Positions 16,580 to 26,124 of a DNA stretch of 64,000 bases are shown piece after piece. Under the pieces are notes generated by a model. It worked only from the letters and a program-made list of their open reading frames with translations. It ran no database searches and was not told where the DNA came from. Both the position numbers and the translations under genes were made by a program. How positions within the stretch are numbered: position 1 is the first letter of the stretch; every line of letters starts with the position of its first letter. The DNA is from Streptomyces sp. CC0208 (GTDB lineage: Bacteria; Actinomycetota; Actinomycetes; Streptomycetales; Streptomycetaceae), in assembly GCF_003443735.1 (NCBI RefSeq), contig NZ_CP031969.1, forward strand, positions 2,914,001 through 2,978,000. The letters are read 5' to 3'.

Positions 16580-19500
16580 GTGTCGCCACAGTCCCCCAGT
16601 AACTCGAGCATCTCGACCGACGCAGACCAAGCGGGCAAGAACCCCGCTGCCGCGTTCGGCCCGAACGAGTGGCTCGTCGACGAGATCTATCAGCAGTACC
16701 TCCAGGACCCGAATTCGGTAGACCGTGCCTGGTGGGACTTCTTTGCCGACTACAAGTCGGGGGCTCCGGCTCCGGCCTCGGCGGGTACCGCGGCCGCGGG
16801 GGCCGCGGAGACCACCACCGCCGCGTCCGCCGCCCCGGCGCCCAGCGCCCCGGCCCAGGTTCCCGCGCCGGCCCCGGCCGCTGCTCCGGCGGCCCAGCCG
16901 GCCGCCGCGGCTCCGGCCCCGGCCAAGGCAGCCCCGGCTCAGGCCGCCCCGGCCGCCGCTCCGGCTCAGGCCGCTCCGGCCGCCAAGCCCGCCGCCGCCA
17001 AGGCCGCCGCCGCGAAGCCGGCCGCCGAGGGTGCCTCCGCGGAGGGCCCCGAGCTGGTGACCCTGCGCGGCCCCGCCGCCGCGGTCGCGAAGAACATGAA
17101 CGCCTCCCTGGAGCTGCCCACGGCCACGTCCGTGCGCGCGGTCCCGGTGAAGCTGCTCTTCGACAACCGCATCGTCATCAACAACCACCTCAAGCGCGCC
17201 CGGGGCGGGAAGATCTCCTTCACGCACCTCATCGGGTACGCGATGGTGCAGGCCATCAAGGCCATGCCGTCGATGAACTGGCACTACGCGGAGAAGGACG
17301 GGAAGCCCACCCTCGTCAAGCCCGCGCACGTCAACTTCGGCCTCGCCATCGACCTGGTGAAGCCCAACGGCGACCGCCAGCTGGTCGTCGCGGGCATCAA
17401 GAAGGCCGAGACGCTGAACTTCTTCGAGTTCTGGCAGGCCTACGAGGACATCGTCCGCCGCGCCCGTGACGGCAAGCTGACGATGGACGACTTCACCGGT
17501 GTCACCGTCTCCCTGACGAACCCCGGTGGCCTCGGTACGGTCCACTCCGTGCCCCGCCTGATGCCCGGCCAGTCGGTCATCATGGGCGTCGGCTCGATGG
17601 ACTACCCGGCGGAGTTCCAGGGCACCAGCCAGGACACCCTGAACAAGCTCGGCATCTCGAAGGTCATGACGCTCACGTCGACCTACGACCACCGGGTCAT
17701 CCAGGGCGCCGCCTCCGGCGAGTTCCTGCGCGTCGTCGCGAACTACCTGCTCGGCGAGAACGGCTTCTACGACGAGATCTTCGAGGCGCTGCGCATCCCC
17801 TACGAGCCGGTCCGCTGGCTCAAGGACATCGACGCCTCGCACGACGACGACGTCACCAAGGCCGCCCGCGTCTTCGAGCTGATCCACTCCTACCGGGTCC
17901 GCGGCCACGTCATGGCCGACACCGACCCGCTGGAGTACCGCCAGCGCAAGCACCCCGACCTGGACATCACCGAGCACGGCCTCACCCTGTGGGACCTGGA
18001 GCGGGAGTTCGCGGTCGGCGGTTTCGCCGGCAAGTCCCTGATGAAGCTGCGCGACATCCTCGGCGTGCTGCGCGACTCGTACTGCCGCACCACCGGCGTC
18101 GAGTTCATGCACATCCAGGACCCGAAGCAGCGCAGGTGGATCCAGGACCGCATCGAGCGCTCGCACACCAAGCCGGAGCGCGAGGAGCAGCTGCGCATCC
18201 TGCGCCGCCTGAACGCCGCCGAGGCCTTCGAGACCTTCCTGCAGACGAAGTACGTCGGCCAGAAGCGCTTCTCCCTGGAGGGCGGCGAGTCCGTCATCCC
18301 GCTGCTCGACGCGGTGCTGGACTCGGCCGCCGAGTCCCGCCTGGACGAGGTCGTCATCGGCATGGCCCACCGCGGCCGCCTGAACGTCCTGGCGAACATC
18401 GTCGGCAAGTCGTACGCGCAGATCTTCCGCGAGTTCGAGGGCAACCTCGACCCGAAGTCGATGCACGGCTCCGGCGACGTGAAGTACCACCTGGGCGCCG
18501 AGGGCACCTTCACCGGCCTGGACGGCGAGCAGATCAAGGTCTCGCTGGCCGCGAACCCCTCCCACCTGGAGACGGTCGACCCGGTCATCGAGGGCATCGT
18601 CCGCGCCAAGCAGGACATCATCAACAAGGGCGGCACGGACTTCACCGTCCTGCCGGTCGCCCTGCACGGTGACGCGGCCTTCGCGGGCCAGGGCGTGGTG
18701 GCCGAGACCCTGAACATGTCGCAGCTGCGGGGTTACCGCACCGGCGGCACGGTCCACATCGTCATCAACAACCAGGTCGGCTTCACGGCGGCCCCCGAGT
18801 CCTCGCGTTCCTCGATGTACGCCACGGACGTGGCCCGCATGATCGAGGCCCCGATCTTCCACGTGAACGGCGACGACCCGGAGGCCGTGGTCCGTGTGGC
18901 CCGTCTGGCCTTCGAGTTCCGCCAGGCGTTCAACAAGGACGTGGTGATCGACCTCATCTGCTACCGCCGCCGCGGTCACAACGAGTCGGACAACCCGGCC
19001 TTCACCCAGCCGCTGATGTACGACCTGATCGACAAGAAGCGCTCGGTGCGCAAGCTCTACACCGAGTCGCTGATCGGCCGAGGCGACATCACCCTGGAAG
19101 AAGCGGAACAAGCTCTCCAGGACTACCAGGGCCAGCTGGAGAAGGTCTTCACCGAGGTCCGCGAGGCCGTCACGGCCCAGCCGGCCGCCGGTCCCGTCTC
19201 CGACCCGCAGGCCGAGTTCCCGGTCGCCGTGAACACCGCGATCTCCGCGGAGGTCGTCAAGCGGATCGCCGAGTCCCAGGTCAACATCCCCGACACCTTC
19301 AACGTCCACCCGCGTCTGCTGCCGCAGCTGCAGCGCCGGGCGTCGATGGTCGAGGACGGCACGATCGACTGGGGCATGGGCGAGACGCTGGCCGTGGGCT
19401 CCCTGCTCCTGGAGGGCACCCCGGTCCGGCTGTCCGGCCAGGACTCGCAGCGCGGCACCTTCGGACAGCGGCACGCGGTCCTCATCGACCGTGAGACGGG

Positions 19501-20413
19501 CGAGGAGCACACCCCGCTCCAGTACCTGAACGAGGACCAGGCCCGCTACAACGTCTACAACTCCCTGCTGTCCGAGTACGCGGTCATGGGCTTCGAGTAC
19601 GGCTACTCGCTGGCCCGCCCCGACGCGCTCGTGCTGTGGGAGGCGCAGTTCGGCGACTTCGTCAACGGCGCGCAGACGATCGTCGACGAGTACATCTCGG
19701 CGGCGGAGCAGAAGTGGGGCCAGACGTCCGGCGTCACCCTGCTCCTCCCGCACGGCTACGAGGGCCAGGGCCCGGACCACTCGTCCGCGCGCGTGGAGCG
19801 CTTCCTCCAGCTCTGCGCCCAGAACAACATGACGGTCGCGATGCCGACCCTGCCGTCGAACTACTTCCACCTCCTGCGGTGGCAGGTGCACAACCCGCAC
19901 CACAAGCCGCTGGTGGTCTTCACCCCGAAGTCGATGCTGCGTCTGAAGGCCGCCGCGTCGAAGACGGAGGAGTTCACGACGGGCCAGTTCCGCCCGGTCA
20001 TCGGCGACACGTCCGTGGACGCCGCCGCGGTCCGCAAGGTCGTCTTCGTGGCGGGCAAGCTGTACTACGACCTCGAGGCCGAGCGTCAGAAGCGCGGCAT
20101 CACGGACACGGCGATCATCCGCATCGAGCGTCTGTACCCGCTCCCGGGTGCCGAGCTCCAGGCGGAGATCGCCAAGTACCCGAACGCCGAGAAGTACCTG
20201 TGGGCCCAGGAGGAGCCGGCGAACCAGGGCGCGTGGCCCTTCATCGCCCTCAACCTGATCGACCACCTGGACCTGGCGGTCGGCGCGGACATCCCGCACG
20301 GCGAGCGGCTGCGGCGGATCTCCCGCCCGCACAGCTCGTCCCCGGCGGTCGGTTCCGCCAAGCGGCACCAGGCGGAGCAGGAGCAGCTGGTGCGCGAGGT
20401 GTTCGACGCGTAA
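16580..20413 (+). CDS. kgd: Multifunctional 2-oxoglutarate decarboxylase/dehydrogenase E1-E2 (Kgd/OdhA type)
   Basis: A 1277-residue actinobacterial fusion of E2 and E1 parts of the 2-oxoglutarate dehydrogenase complex. It opens with the short E1-type helix [16 protein letters not shown] (about 27-42), then a highly repetitive Ala/Pro linker (about 55-150), a lipoyl-less acyltransferase catalytic domain (about 160-390) with the active-site histidine in [13 protein letters not shown], then the thiamine-diphosphate E1 (about 420-1277) with [15 protein letters not shown] and INNQVGFT. It works in the citric acid cycle, converting 2-oxoglutarate to succinyl-CoA together with a separate lipoylated E2 and E3. 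GTG 16580 is the only start consistent with the conserved N-terminus. Confidence 0.95.
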   Translation: MSPQSPSNSSISTDADQAGKNPAAAFGPNEWLVDEIYQQYLQDPNSVDRAWWDFFADYKSGAPAPASAGTAAAGAAETTTAASAAPAPSAPAQVPAPAPAAAPAAQPAAAAPAPAKAAPAQAAPAAAPAQAAPAAKPAAAKAAAAKPAAEGASAEGPELVTLRGPAAAVAKNMNASLELPTATSVRAVPVKLLFDNRIVINNHLKRARGGKISFTHLIGYAMVQAIKAMPSMNWHYAEKDGKPTLVKPAHVNFGLAIDLVKPNGDRQLVVAGIKKAETLNFFEFWQAYEDIVRRARDGKLTMDDFTGVTVSLTNPGGLGTVHSVPRLMPGQSVIMGVGSMDYPAEFQGTSQDTLNKLGISKVMTLTSTYDHRVIQGAASGEFLRVVANYLLGENGFYDEIFEALRIPYEPVRWLKDIDASHDDDVTKAARVFELIHSYRVRGHVMADTDPLEYRQRKHPDLDITEHGLTLWDLEREFAVGGFAGKSLMKLRDILGVLRDSYCRTTGVEFMHIQDPKQRRWIQDRIERSHTKPEREEQLRILRRLNAAEAFETFLQTKYVGQKRFSLEGGESVIPLLDAVLDSAAESRLDEVVIGMAHRGRLNVLANIVGKSYAQIFREFEGNLDPKSMHGSGDVKYHLGAEGTFTGLDGEQIKVSLAANPSHLETVDPVIEGIVRAKQDIINKGGTDFTVLPVALHGDAAFAGQGVVAETLNMSQLRGYRTGGTVHIVINNQVGFTAAPESSRSSMYATDVARMIEAPIFHVNGDDPEAVVRVARLAFEFRQAFNKDVVIDLICYRRRGHNESDNPAFTQPLMYDLIDKKRSVRKLYTESLIGRGDITLEEAEQALQDYQGQLEKVFTEVREAVTAQPAAGPVSDPQAEFPVAVNTAISAEVVKRIAESQVNIPDTFNVHPRLLPQLQRRASMVEDGTIDWGMGETLAVGSLLLEGTPVRLSGQDSQRGTFGQRHAVLIDRETGEEHTPLQYLNEDQARYNVYNSLLSEYAVMGFEYGYSLARPDALVLWEAQFGDFVNGAQTIVDEYISAAEQKWGQTSGVTLLLPHGYEGQGPDHSSARVERFLQLCAQNNMTVAMPTLPSNYFHLLRWQVHNPHHKPLVVFTPKSMLRLKAAASKTEEFTTGQFRPVIGDTSVDAAAVRKVVFVAGKLYYDLEAERQKRGITDTAIIRIERLYPLPGAELQAEIAKYPNAEKYLWAQEEPANQGAWPFIALNLIDHLDLAVGADIPHGERLRRISRPHSSSPAVGSAKRHQAEQEQLVREVFDA

Positions 20414-20436
20414 CCCCTCTTCGGGGCAGTACGTGA

Positions 20437-20472
20437 CCGGGCCGCATCCCTCTCCCGAGGGGTGCGGCCCGG
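20437..20472 (+). terminator. Hairpin terminator after kgd
   Basis: CCGGGCCGCA (20437-20446) pairs with TGCGGCCCGG (20463-20472), and the stem extends inward with CCCTC/GAGGG, giving a long near-perfect hairpin 24 bp after the stop. Confidence 0.85.
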
Positions 20473-20500
20473 CCGTTTCGGCGCACTTATCCTTGACGGC

Positions 20501-20680
20501 ATGTACTTCACGGACCGTGGCATCGAGGAATTGGAGAAGCGGCGCGGCGAGGAGGAAGTCACCTTCGAGTGGCTCGCCGAGCAGCTGCGGACGTTCGTGG
20601 ACCTCAACCCCGACTTCGAGGTGCCGGTGGAGCGGCTGGCCACGTGGCTGGCTCGGTTGGACGACGAGGACGACGAGTAG
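20501..20680 (+). CDS. Small DUF6104-type acidic protein
   Basis: A 59-residue protein beginning MYFTDRGIEELEKRRGEE and ending in an acidic LDDEDDE tail, matching the small actinobacterial DUF6104 family found next to kgd. Amphipathic helices are likely. Function unknown. A hairpin separates it from kgd, so it is probably transcribed independently. Confidence 0.8.
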   Translation: MYFTDRGIEELEKRRGEEEVTFEWLAEQLRTFVDLNPDFEVPVERLATWLARLDDEDDE

Positions 20681-20694
20681 ACCCGAAGTGACAC

Positions 20695-20717
20695 GGGGCG
20701 CCCCTCGGGGCGCCCTT
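20695..20717 (+). terminator. Hairpin terminator after the DUF6104 gene
   Basis: GGGCGCC-CCTCGG-GGCGCCC (20696-20715) followed by TTC, starting 15 bp after the stop codon. Confidence 0.75.
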
Positions 20718-20759
20718 CGTACCGCACCGCCCGGGTCGGTCGAGCGGGCGCGTGATGTC

Positions 20760-21165
20760 GTACGACGGTCAGCTAAGGATCAGTCGCGCCGGTGCGTCAG
20801 GTGGTCCGACGCCCAGAGCCGATGCGGTGCGGGGCGCGCTACGGACCGCCCCCGCCATGAGCCAGACACCGACCAGCAACCAATGTGGTGCAAGGCGCGC
20901 TACGGACCGCCCCCGCATTCCACCACCCAGGTCAATCGCGCGGGTGCGTCAGGTCGTACGACAGCCCAAGCGCACCGTGCACGAGCAGCAGCGCCCCCGC
21001 CATGAGCTAGACACCGACAGCAGAGCCGACGCGGTGCAAGGCGCGCTACAGACCACCCCCCGCATTCCACCACCCAGGTCAATCGCGCGGGTGCGTCAGC
21101 TCGTACGACACCCCAAGCGCACCGTGCGCCAGTAGCAGCGCCCCCGCCGTGAGCCAGCCGCCGCT
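20760..21165. repeat. Three diverged copies of the 3' end of the downstream minus-strand gene
   Basis: The last coding bases and the 3' flank of the gene at 21079-21924 recur further downstream. Copy B starts its GTGCAAGGCGCGCTAC flank at 20888 and the true copy at 21034, a 146-bp period; copy A (about 20760-20880) is more diverged. Read on the minus strand, the true end is LGVSYELTHPRD-stop, copy B is LGLSYDLTHPRD-stop and copy A is a decayed ...LTHRRD-stop. No independent gene is supported in the copies. Confidence 0.8.
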
Positions 21166-21924
21166 GCGGTGCCGTAGGCCCCAGACGGCCAGGGGGAGAC
21201 CTGCCGCCATCTGGGCCAGGGCGAGGGTGCGGGCCCTCGGGTCGCCGGACCAGGGGAGCCAGGGCGTGAGGCGGCGGCCCACGACCGCTTCGAGTTCGCC
21301 GCGGACCGTGTCCTGCCGGCCCTCCCACTCGATCGGGCGGGTGTCCGGCCGGGCCCGGGCCGCCTCGCGCAGTCGATCGGTCGGTTCGCCGGGGGCGAGG
21401 CCGGCGGGGAGGGCCAGGCCCACGCGCGTGAGGACCGCGAGCAGGCCGCGCAGGCGGGTGCGGGCGTCGGCGGTGGGGTCCGGTTTCGTGAGGTGGTCGA
21501 GGGACTGGACGTCCAGGACCGGGTCGAGCGCCAGACGGGCCGCGAAGGTGCGCATGGCCTCGTCCTCACCGGCCGGGGTGCCGTTGGTGAGCCAGATGTA
21601 GCCCACGGGGCGGCGGAAGCCGGACGCGAGGGTATAGCCGCCGCGGTCCGCGTCCCACCACAGGGCGAGGACGGGCCAGGGAGCGCCGACGGCCAGCGCG
21701 GTGGCCCAGCCGGTCACGACACGGTCGACAGGCTCCTCACCGTGCCGCCACGGGCCGCCTTCCGGCACGAGGACGCTCCAGCCCTCCCCCGCGCGCGTGA
21801 GCAGCATCCGCTCGCGCAGCAGCGGGGCGACGGCGGCGACGGAATCCGGCGCGGCCCGGCAGAGCAGCAGGGCGCCGGGGGCGGGCCCGGTACGACCGGT
21901 ACGGGAGGTGGCTGCCGTCGACAT
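21079..21924 (-). CDS. Hypothetical protein with C-terminal membrane helices
   Basis: A 281-residue protein of unrecognised family. Most is soluble, with a conserved-looking core (VLALWWDADRGGYTLASGFRRPVGYIWL). The last 50 residues form two hydrophobic segments around ARTLALAQMAAGLPLAVWGL and WLTAGALLLAHGALGVSY, so it is probably tail-anchored. ATG 21924 is chosen; a GTG two codons earlier (21930) is also possible, and neither has a good ribosome site. Its 3' end is repeated downstream. Confidence 0.7.
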   Translation of the reverse strand: MSTAATSRTGRTGPAPGALLLCRAAPDSVAAVAPLLRERMLLTRAGEGWSVLVPEGGPWRHGEEPVDRVVTGWATALAVGAPWPVLALWWDADRGGYTLASGFRRPVGYIWLTNGTPAGEDEAMRTFAARLALDPVLDVQSLDHLTKPDPTADARTRLRGLLAVLTRVGLALPAGLAPGEPTDRLREAARARPDTRPIEWEGRQDTVRGELEAVVGRRLTPWLPWSGDPRARTLALAQMAAGLPLAVWGLRHRSGGWLTAGALLLAHGALGVSYELTHPRD

Positions 21925-21991
21925 GCTCACACGCTAGGGCGATTCGCGAGGATTGGTCATATTTGCCACCTCCACCTCCCCAGAACGAGTG

Positions 21992-22022
21992 TCTTGACTT
22001 TCGACGTCCACGATATATCGTG
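21992..22022 (+). promoter_or_regulatory. Promoter with overlapping palindromic operator (probable PadR site)
   Basis: A perfect 14-bp palindrome CACGATATATCGTG (22009-22022) covers a plausible -10 (TATATC, 22014-22019), with TCTTGA (21992-21997) 16 bp upstream as -35. It lies about 20-50 bp before the DUF4097 gene, which is cotranscribed with a PadR regulator. AT-rich palindromes of this form are typical PadR operators, so autorepression is inferred. Confidence 0.65.
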
Positions 22023-22070
22023 AATTGCAGGAGACGCGATATGGCGCGTTGCTACGGGGAGGTCTGCACC

Positions 22071-23105
22071 ATGTCCGAGTGGTCCGTCACGGAGCCCAGG
22101 AAGCTCACCTTCGACGAGCCCGTACGCGAACTCCACGTACGCATCGTCAACGGAACGGTGAACGTGGTGGGCACGGACGAAGGTTCCGCCCGCCTGGAGG
22201 TGTCCGAGATCGAGGGACCGCCTCTGGTCGTCACCCAGGAGGGCGGGACCCTCACGGTGGCCTACGAGGACCTGCCCTGGAAGGGCTTCCTCAAGTGGCT
22301 CGACCGCAAGGGCTGGCGGCGCAGCGCGGTCGTCTCGCTGGCCGTGCCGGCCGACACCCGCGTCGAGGTGGGCGTGGTGAGCGCCGCCGCCGTCGTGTCG
22401 GGGGTGCGCGGCCCCTCGGTGGTGAAGGGGGTCAACGGCGACACAACCCTCGTCGGCCTCTCCGGCTCCGTCCGCGCCGACACCGTTTCCGGGAATCTGG
22501 AGGCCCAGGCGGTCACCGGCGACCTGCGCTTCAACTCCGTCTCCGGGGATCTCACGGTCGTGGAGGGCTCCGGCCCCTCCGTGCGGGCCGACTCGGTCAG
22601 CGGCTCGATGATCGTCGACCTCGACCCCGAGGGTCCCACCGACGTCCGGCTGACCAGCGTCTCGGGTGAGATCGCCATCCGGCTCCCCCAGCCCGCGGAC
22701 GCGGAGGTGGAGGCCAACACCGCGAGCGGGACGATCTCCAACGCCTTCGAGGGCCTGCGCGTGCGCGGCCAGTGGGGCGCCCACAAGGTCACGGGCCGCC
22801 TCGGCGCCGGCACCGGCAAGCTCCGCGCGACCACCGTCTCCGGTTCCATCGCCCTGCTGGGCCGCCCGCCCCGGGAGGACGAGGAGGAGCCATGGGAGAC
22901 CGATCCCTTCGTGAAGGACGGGGACACGGGCGCGGGATCGGCCGACACCACCGACCCGGTGGACGGCGGACACGGCACCCCGGGGGACAATTCCCTCTCC
23001 GGCCAGGCCGAGGCCCCCGCCCCGGCGGACGACCCCACGGACGCCCGCGCGAACGACCCGACCCGCGGCCCGGCCGACGGCACGACCGACAAGAAGGTGC
23101 TCTGA
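22071..23105 (+). CDS. DUF4097 beta-strand repeat protein
   Basis: A 344-residue protein made mostly of repeated short beta strands of the form SVSGxL/VxxxSGS (for example DTVSGNLEAQAVTGDLRFNSVSGDL), typical of the DUF4097/adhesin-like right-handed beta-helix family. The last 60 residues are acidic and disordered. No signal peptide or membrane segment is seen. GGGGAGG precedes ATG 22071; an in-frame ATG at 22041 also has an AGGAG site and would add ten residues. It ends one base before the PadR gene. Confidence 0.85.
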   Translation: MSEWSVTEPRKLTFDEPVRELHVRIVNGTVNVVGTDEGSARLEVSEIEGPPLVVTQEGGTLTVAYEDLPWKGFLKWLDRKGWRRSAVVSLAVPADTRVEVGVVSAAAVVSGVRGPSVVKGVNGDTTLVGLSGSVRADTVSGNLEAQAVTGDLRFNSVSGDLTVVEGSGPSVRADSVSGSMIVDLDPEGPTDVRLTSVSGEIAIRLPQPADAEVEANTASGTISNAFEGLRVRGQWGAHKVTGRLGAGTGKLRATTVSGSIALLGRPPREDEEEPWETDPFVKDGDTGAGSADTTDPVDGGHGTPGDNSLSGQAEAPAPADDPTDARANDPTRGPADGTTDKKVL

Positions 23106-23106
23106 C

Positions 23107-24189
23107 ATGCCTCCCGTCTTCGCCCACGGCCGCCTCCGCCTCTACCTGCTGAAGCTGCTGGACGAGGCCCCGCGTCACGGCTACGAGGTGATCCGTCTCC
23201 TGGAGGAGCGCTTCCAGGGCCTGTACGCCCCCTCGGCGGGCACCGTCTACCCCCGGCTCGCGAAGCTGGAGGCGGAGGGCCTGGTCACCCACACCACCGA
23301 GGGCGGCCGCAAGGTGTACTCCATCACGGACGCGGGCCGCGCCGAGCTGGCCGACCGCAGCGGTGAACTGGCCGACCTTGAGCTGGAGATCCGCGAGTCG
23401 GTCGCCGAGCTCGCCGCCGAGATCCGGGCCGATGTGCGGGGCGCGGCGGGTGACCTGCGGCGCGAGATGCGGGCGGCCGCCACCGAGGCCCGCCGGGGAT
23501 CCGGCAGCGCCGGCAAGGGCGCGGGCACCGAATCCGAGGGCCCTTTCGGGGACTTCACGGAGTACGCCGACAACGAGTCGTGGCGTGTCGCCAAGGAGGA
23601 GATGCGCCGCGTCAAGCAGGAGTGGAAGGAGCAGGCCCGGCGCGCCAAGGACGAGAGCCGCCGCGCCCGCGAGGAGGCCCAGCGGGCCCGCCGGCAGGCC
23701 AAGGAGGCCCAGGACCGGGCCCGGGAGCAGGCGCAGGAGGAGGTGCAGCGGATCGCCCGGCGCGTGCAGGAGCAGGTCCAGGACCACTTCGCGCGTGGCG
23801 ACTGGCCGACCGGGGTGCGCGAGGGCCTGACCGAACTGGCCAAGGAGTTCGGCGAGTTCGGCAAGGACTACGGCAAGGAGTTCGGGAAGGACTTCGGCTT
23901 CGGCCGGGGCGGCGCGAGGTCCGAGAAGGCGGACGGAACCCCGCCCGGCCCCCAGTACTCCCACACCCCGGAGGACTTCCCCGCCGAGTACGAGCCCTCC
24001 TGGGCCCACGAGGACCCCACCGGGGACCCGGCCCGCGACCTGGACCGTCTGCTCGACCGTTTCCGGGACGACATCCGTGACGCGGCCCGCGACCACGGCA
24101 TCACGACCGACCAGTTCCACGACGCCCGCCGCCACCTGTCAACGGCGGCGGCCCGCATAGGGGCACTGCTGCGTGCACCGAAGGCGTGA
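23107..24189 (+). CDS. PadR-family transcriptional regulator with long coiled-coil extension
   Basis: A 360-residue protein. Residues 1-85 are a PadR winged helix (RLYLLKLLDEAPRHGYEVIRLL, then TVYPRLAKLEAEGLV). Residues 90-260 form a long charged helical region with repeated Lys/Glu/Arg/Ala heptads, including the repetitive KEFGEFGKDYGKEFGKDFG segment. The C-terminal 60 residues form another helical domain (LDRLLDRFRDDIRDAARDHG). PadR proteins are usually 110-190 residues, so the extension is unusual for the family, though found in actinobacterial DUF4097 partners. Coupled to the DUF4097 gene with a one-base gap. Confidence 0.88.
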   Translation: MPPVFAHGRLRLYLLKLLDEAPRHGYEVIRLLEERFQGLYAPSAGTVYPRLAKLEAEGLVTHTTEGGRKVYSITDAGRAELADRSGELADLELEIRESVAELAAEIRADVRGAAGDLRREMRAAATEARRGSGSAGKGAGTESEGPFGDFTEYADNESWRVAKEEMRRVKQEWKEQARRAKDESRRAREEAQRARRQAKEAQDRAREQAQEEVQRIARRVQEQVQDHFARGDWPTGVREGLTELAKEFGEFGKDYGKEFGKDFGFGRGGARSEKADGTPPGPQYSHTPEDFPAEYEPSWAHEDPTGDPARDLDRLLDRFRDDIRDAARDHGITTDQFHDARRHLSTAAARIGALLRAPKA

Positions 24190-24281
24190 ACCGCCCGAAC
24201 TCCGGCGGTACGACAGCTCCACCCCACGCACAGCTGCCGCACCGCCGGAGCGCTCGCCATGACGCCCCCGTCGCCCCCCCC

Positions 24282-24845
24282 TCAGCCGGCCTTCGCCTCT
24301 CCCCCGCCGTAGAGGACGCGCACAACCGACTCGTAGGTCACCCCGTGATCGGCGAGCACCTCTCCAGGCACCCCCGGCCTGACCGTCAGGGCCAGCAGGA
24401 TGTGCTCGTCGCCGATATGGCGGTCCCGCCTGGCCACGGCGATACGCAGTGCCTTCTCCAGGATCTCCTTGGCATCCCGCCCGAAAGAGCGTCGCCCGGC
24501 CCGCCACCCTCCGCTCTTCCGGTCGCCGGACATCGCTCCGACCCCGTGCACCTCCTCCACCCGCGCGACGATCTCCGAGACGTCGATCCCGAGCCCGGCC
24601 AGCGCCTCGGCGTCCGCCTGGGACAGCCCGGCCCGCCGCCGCGCCTCACCCAGCGCCTCCCGTACGGCATCCCCGCGCTCCGCAAGCCCGAGAGCGGCCA
24701 GGGCGAAGGAGGCCCGGCCGGCCTCCCGGTCCAGCAGGGCGAGCAACAGGTGCCCGGCGTCCACGGCCCCCGCGCTCACCCCCTCGGCATGTTCGACCGC
24801 GCCCACGACCACGGCCCGGGCGTCCTTCGTGAACCGCTCGAACAT
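24282..24845 (-). CDS. Clp N-domain (ClpR) protein without ATPase
   Basis: A 187-residue protein consisting only of the double Clp N-terminal repeat: MFERFTKDARAVVVGAVEHAE...VDAGHLLLALLD, and a second half with KEILEKALRIAVARRDRHIGDEHILLAL. These match the N-domain of ClpC/ClpA, which docks substrates and adaptors, but there is no AAA+ module. It may act as a decoy or adaptor for the Clp machine. The start overlaps the upstream HTH gene stop by one base (TGATG). Confidence 0.87.
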   Translation of the reverse strand: MFERFTKDARAVVVGAVEHAEGVSAGAVDAGHLLLALLDREAGRASFALAALGLAERGDAVREALGEARRRAGLSQADAEALAGLGIDVSEIVARVEEVHGVGAMSGDRKSGGWRAGRRSFGRDAKEILEKALRIAVARRDRHIGDEHILLALTVRPGVPGEVLADHGVTYESVVRVLYGGGEAKAG

Positions 24846-25054
24846 CAATGCCTCCCGTACTTCTTGTGCACGGCCTGCCTGCTCACTCCGAGTTCCGCGG
24901 CGATCTCCTGCCACGACCAGCCCTGATTGCGCGCACTGCGCACCTGCACCGACTCCAGCTGCTCCAGCAGCCTGCGCAGCGCGGCGACGGCACGTAGGCC
25001 TACCCGGGGGTCACGGTCACCGGCGCGCTCGGCGAGATCCGTTGCTTCGGTCAT
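24845..25054 (-). CDS. Small helix-turn-helix DNA-binding protein
   Basis: A 69-residue protein with one HTH: WSWQEIAAELGVSRQAVHKKYG at the C-terminus, similar to sigma-70 region 4/LuxR-like DNA-binding helices. ATG 25054 is supported by a strong leaderless promoter directly upstream. It is translated together with the ClpN gene. Two identical operators upstream suggest it represses itself. Confidence 0.85.
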   Translation of the reverse strand: MTEATDLAERAGDRDPRVGLRAVAALRRLLEQLESVQVRSARNQGWSWQEIAAELGVSRQAVHKKYGRH

Positions 25055-25055
25055 G

Positions 25056-25100
25056 ATGTCAACCTACGTTGACATGACCCACTCGTCAACCACAGTTGAC
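25056..25100 (-). promoter_or_regulatory. Leaderless promoter flanked by two GTCAAC-N4-GTTGAC operators
   Basis: Read on the minus strand, -35 TTGACG (25084-25089), a 17-bp spacer and -10 TAGGTT (25061-25066) place transcription start six bases after the -10, exactly at the A of ATG 25054. Two dyads overlap it: ATGTCAAC-CTAC-GTTGACAT (25056-25075) over the -10/start, and GTCAAC-CACA-GTTGAC (25085-25100) over the -35. Their centres are 27 bp apart. Confidence 0.8.
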
Positions 25101-25104
25101 AAAA

Positions 25105-25140
25105 GTCTGCGGCCGATCCGAACCCGGACCGGCCGCAGAC
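25105..25140 (-). terminator. Hairpin terminator after the oxidoreductase gene
   Basis: Perfect 11-bp stem GTCTGCGGCCG/CGGCCGCAGAC (25105-25115 and 25130-25140), followed on the minus strand by TTTT. It lies 18 bp after the stop of the minus-strand oxidoreductase. Confidence 0.88.
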
Positions 25141-25158
25141 GAGAAAGAAGAGGGGGGA

Positions 25159-26124
25159 TCAACCGTTCGTGAGCACGACCTTCCCGAACTGCTCACCGGA
25201 CGCGACCCGTTCGAAGCCCTCACGGGCACGGTCCATGGGCAGCACCTCGTCGATGACGGGCCGCACACCTGTGGCCGCGCAGAACGCGAGCAGGTCCTCC
25301 AGCTCGTCCTTGGTACCCATGGTCGAGCCCACGACCTTGAGCTCCAGGAAGAAGATCCGGGTCAGTTCGGCGTGCGAGGGGCGGTCACCGCTCGTGGCAC
25401 CGGAGATGACCAGCGTGCCGCCGGGCTTGAGCGACTTCACGGAGTGCGACCACGTGGCCGCACCCACCGTCTCGATGACGGCATCCACCCGCTGTGGCAG
25501 CCGCGCGCCCGACTCCAACGCCTCCACGGCCCCGAGCTCCAGCGCCCGCTTCCGCTTGGCCTCGTCCCGGCTGGTGGCGAAGACCCGCAGACCCGCGGCC
25601 TTCCCGAGCACGATCGCGGCCGTGGCGACACCGCCGCCCGCCCCCTGCACCAGCACGGAGTCACCGGGCCGAACCCCGGCGTTCGTGAACAGCATCCGGT
25701 ACGCGGTCAGCCAGGCCGTGGGCAGACAGGCGGCCTCCGCGAAGGAGAGCTCCTTCGGCTTGGGCAGCACGTTCCAGGTCGGCACGGCCACCTGCTCGGC
25801 GAACGTCCCCTGGTAGCGCTCGGTGAGGATGGACCGCGGCTCCTTGGGACCGACCCCGTGCCCGCTCTGCCCGATGACGGAGTGCAGGACGACTTCGTTG
25901 CCGTCCTCGTCGACACCGGCGGCGTCACAGCCGAGGATCATCGGAAGCTTGTCCTCTGCGAGGCCTACGCCGCGCAGGGACCAGAGGTCATGGTGATTCA
26001 GGGAAGCGGCCCTCACATCGACGACGCTCCAACCCGGACGGGCTGCGGGGGCCGGGCGCTCCCCCAATTCCAGTCCCGAGAGGGGGTTGTCGCGGTCGAT
26101 TCGGGCGGCGTAGACAGCGAACAT
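25159..26124 (-). CDS. Zinc-type alcohol dehydrogenase/quinone oxidoreductase family protein
   Basis: A 321-residue medium-chain dehydrogenase. GroES-like N-terminal domain (ASLNHHDLWSLRG, MILGCDAAGVD) and NAD(P) Rossmann domain with VLVQGAGGGVATAAIVLGKAAG. The structural-zinc cysteines are absent, so it belongs to the zinc-independent quinone-reductase/enoyl-reductase side of the family. Start set at ATG 26124 because earlier residues are not family-like. Substrate unknown. Confidence 0.87.
   Translation of the reverse strand: MFAVYAARIDRDNPLSGLELGERPAPAARPGWSVVDVRAASLNHHDLWSLRGVGLAEDKLPMILGCDAAGVDEDGNEVVLHSVIGQSGHGVGPKEPRSILTERYQGTFAEQVAVPTWNVLPKPKELSFAEAACLPTAWLTAYRMLFTNAGVRPGDSVLVQGAGGGVATAAIVLGKAAGLRVFATSRDEAKRKRALELGAVEALESGARLPQRVDAVIETVGAATWSHSVKSLKPGGTLVISGATSGDRPSHAELTRIFFLELKVVGSTMGTKDELEDLLAFCAATGVRPVIDEVLPMDRAREGFERVASGEQFGKVVLTNG

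Noticed and set aside
16544..20368. A 1274-codon open frame antisense to kgd
   Set aside because: Shadow of strongly biased GC-rich codons; its translation is Val/Arg/Gly-rich without any domain, whereas the plus-strand protein is a clear enzyme.
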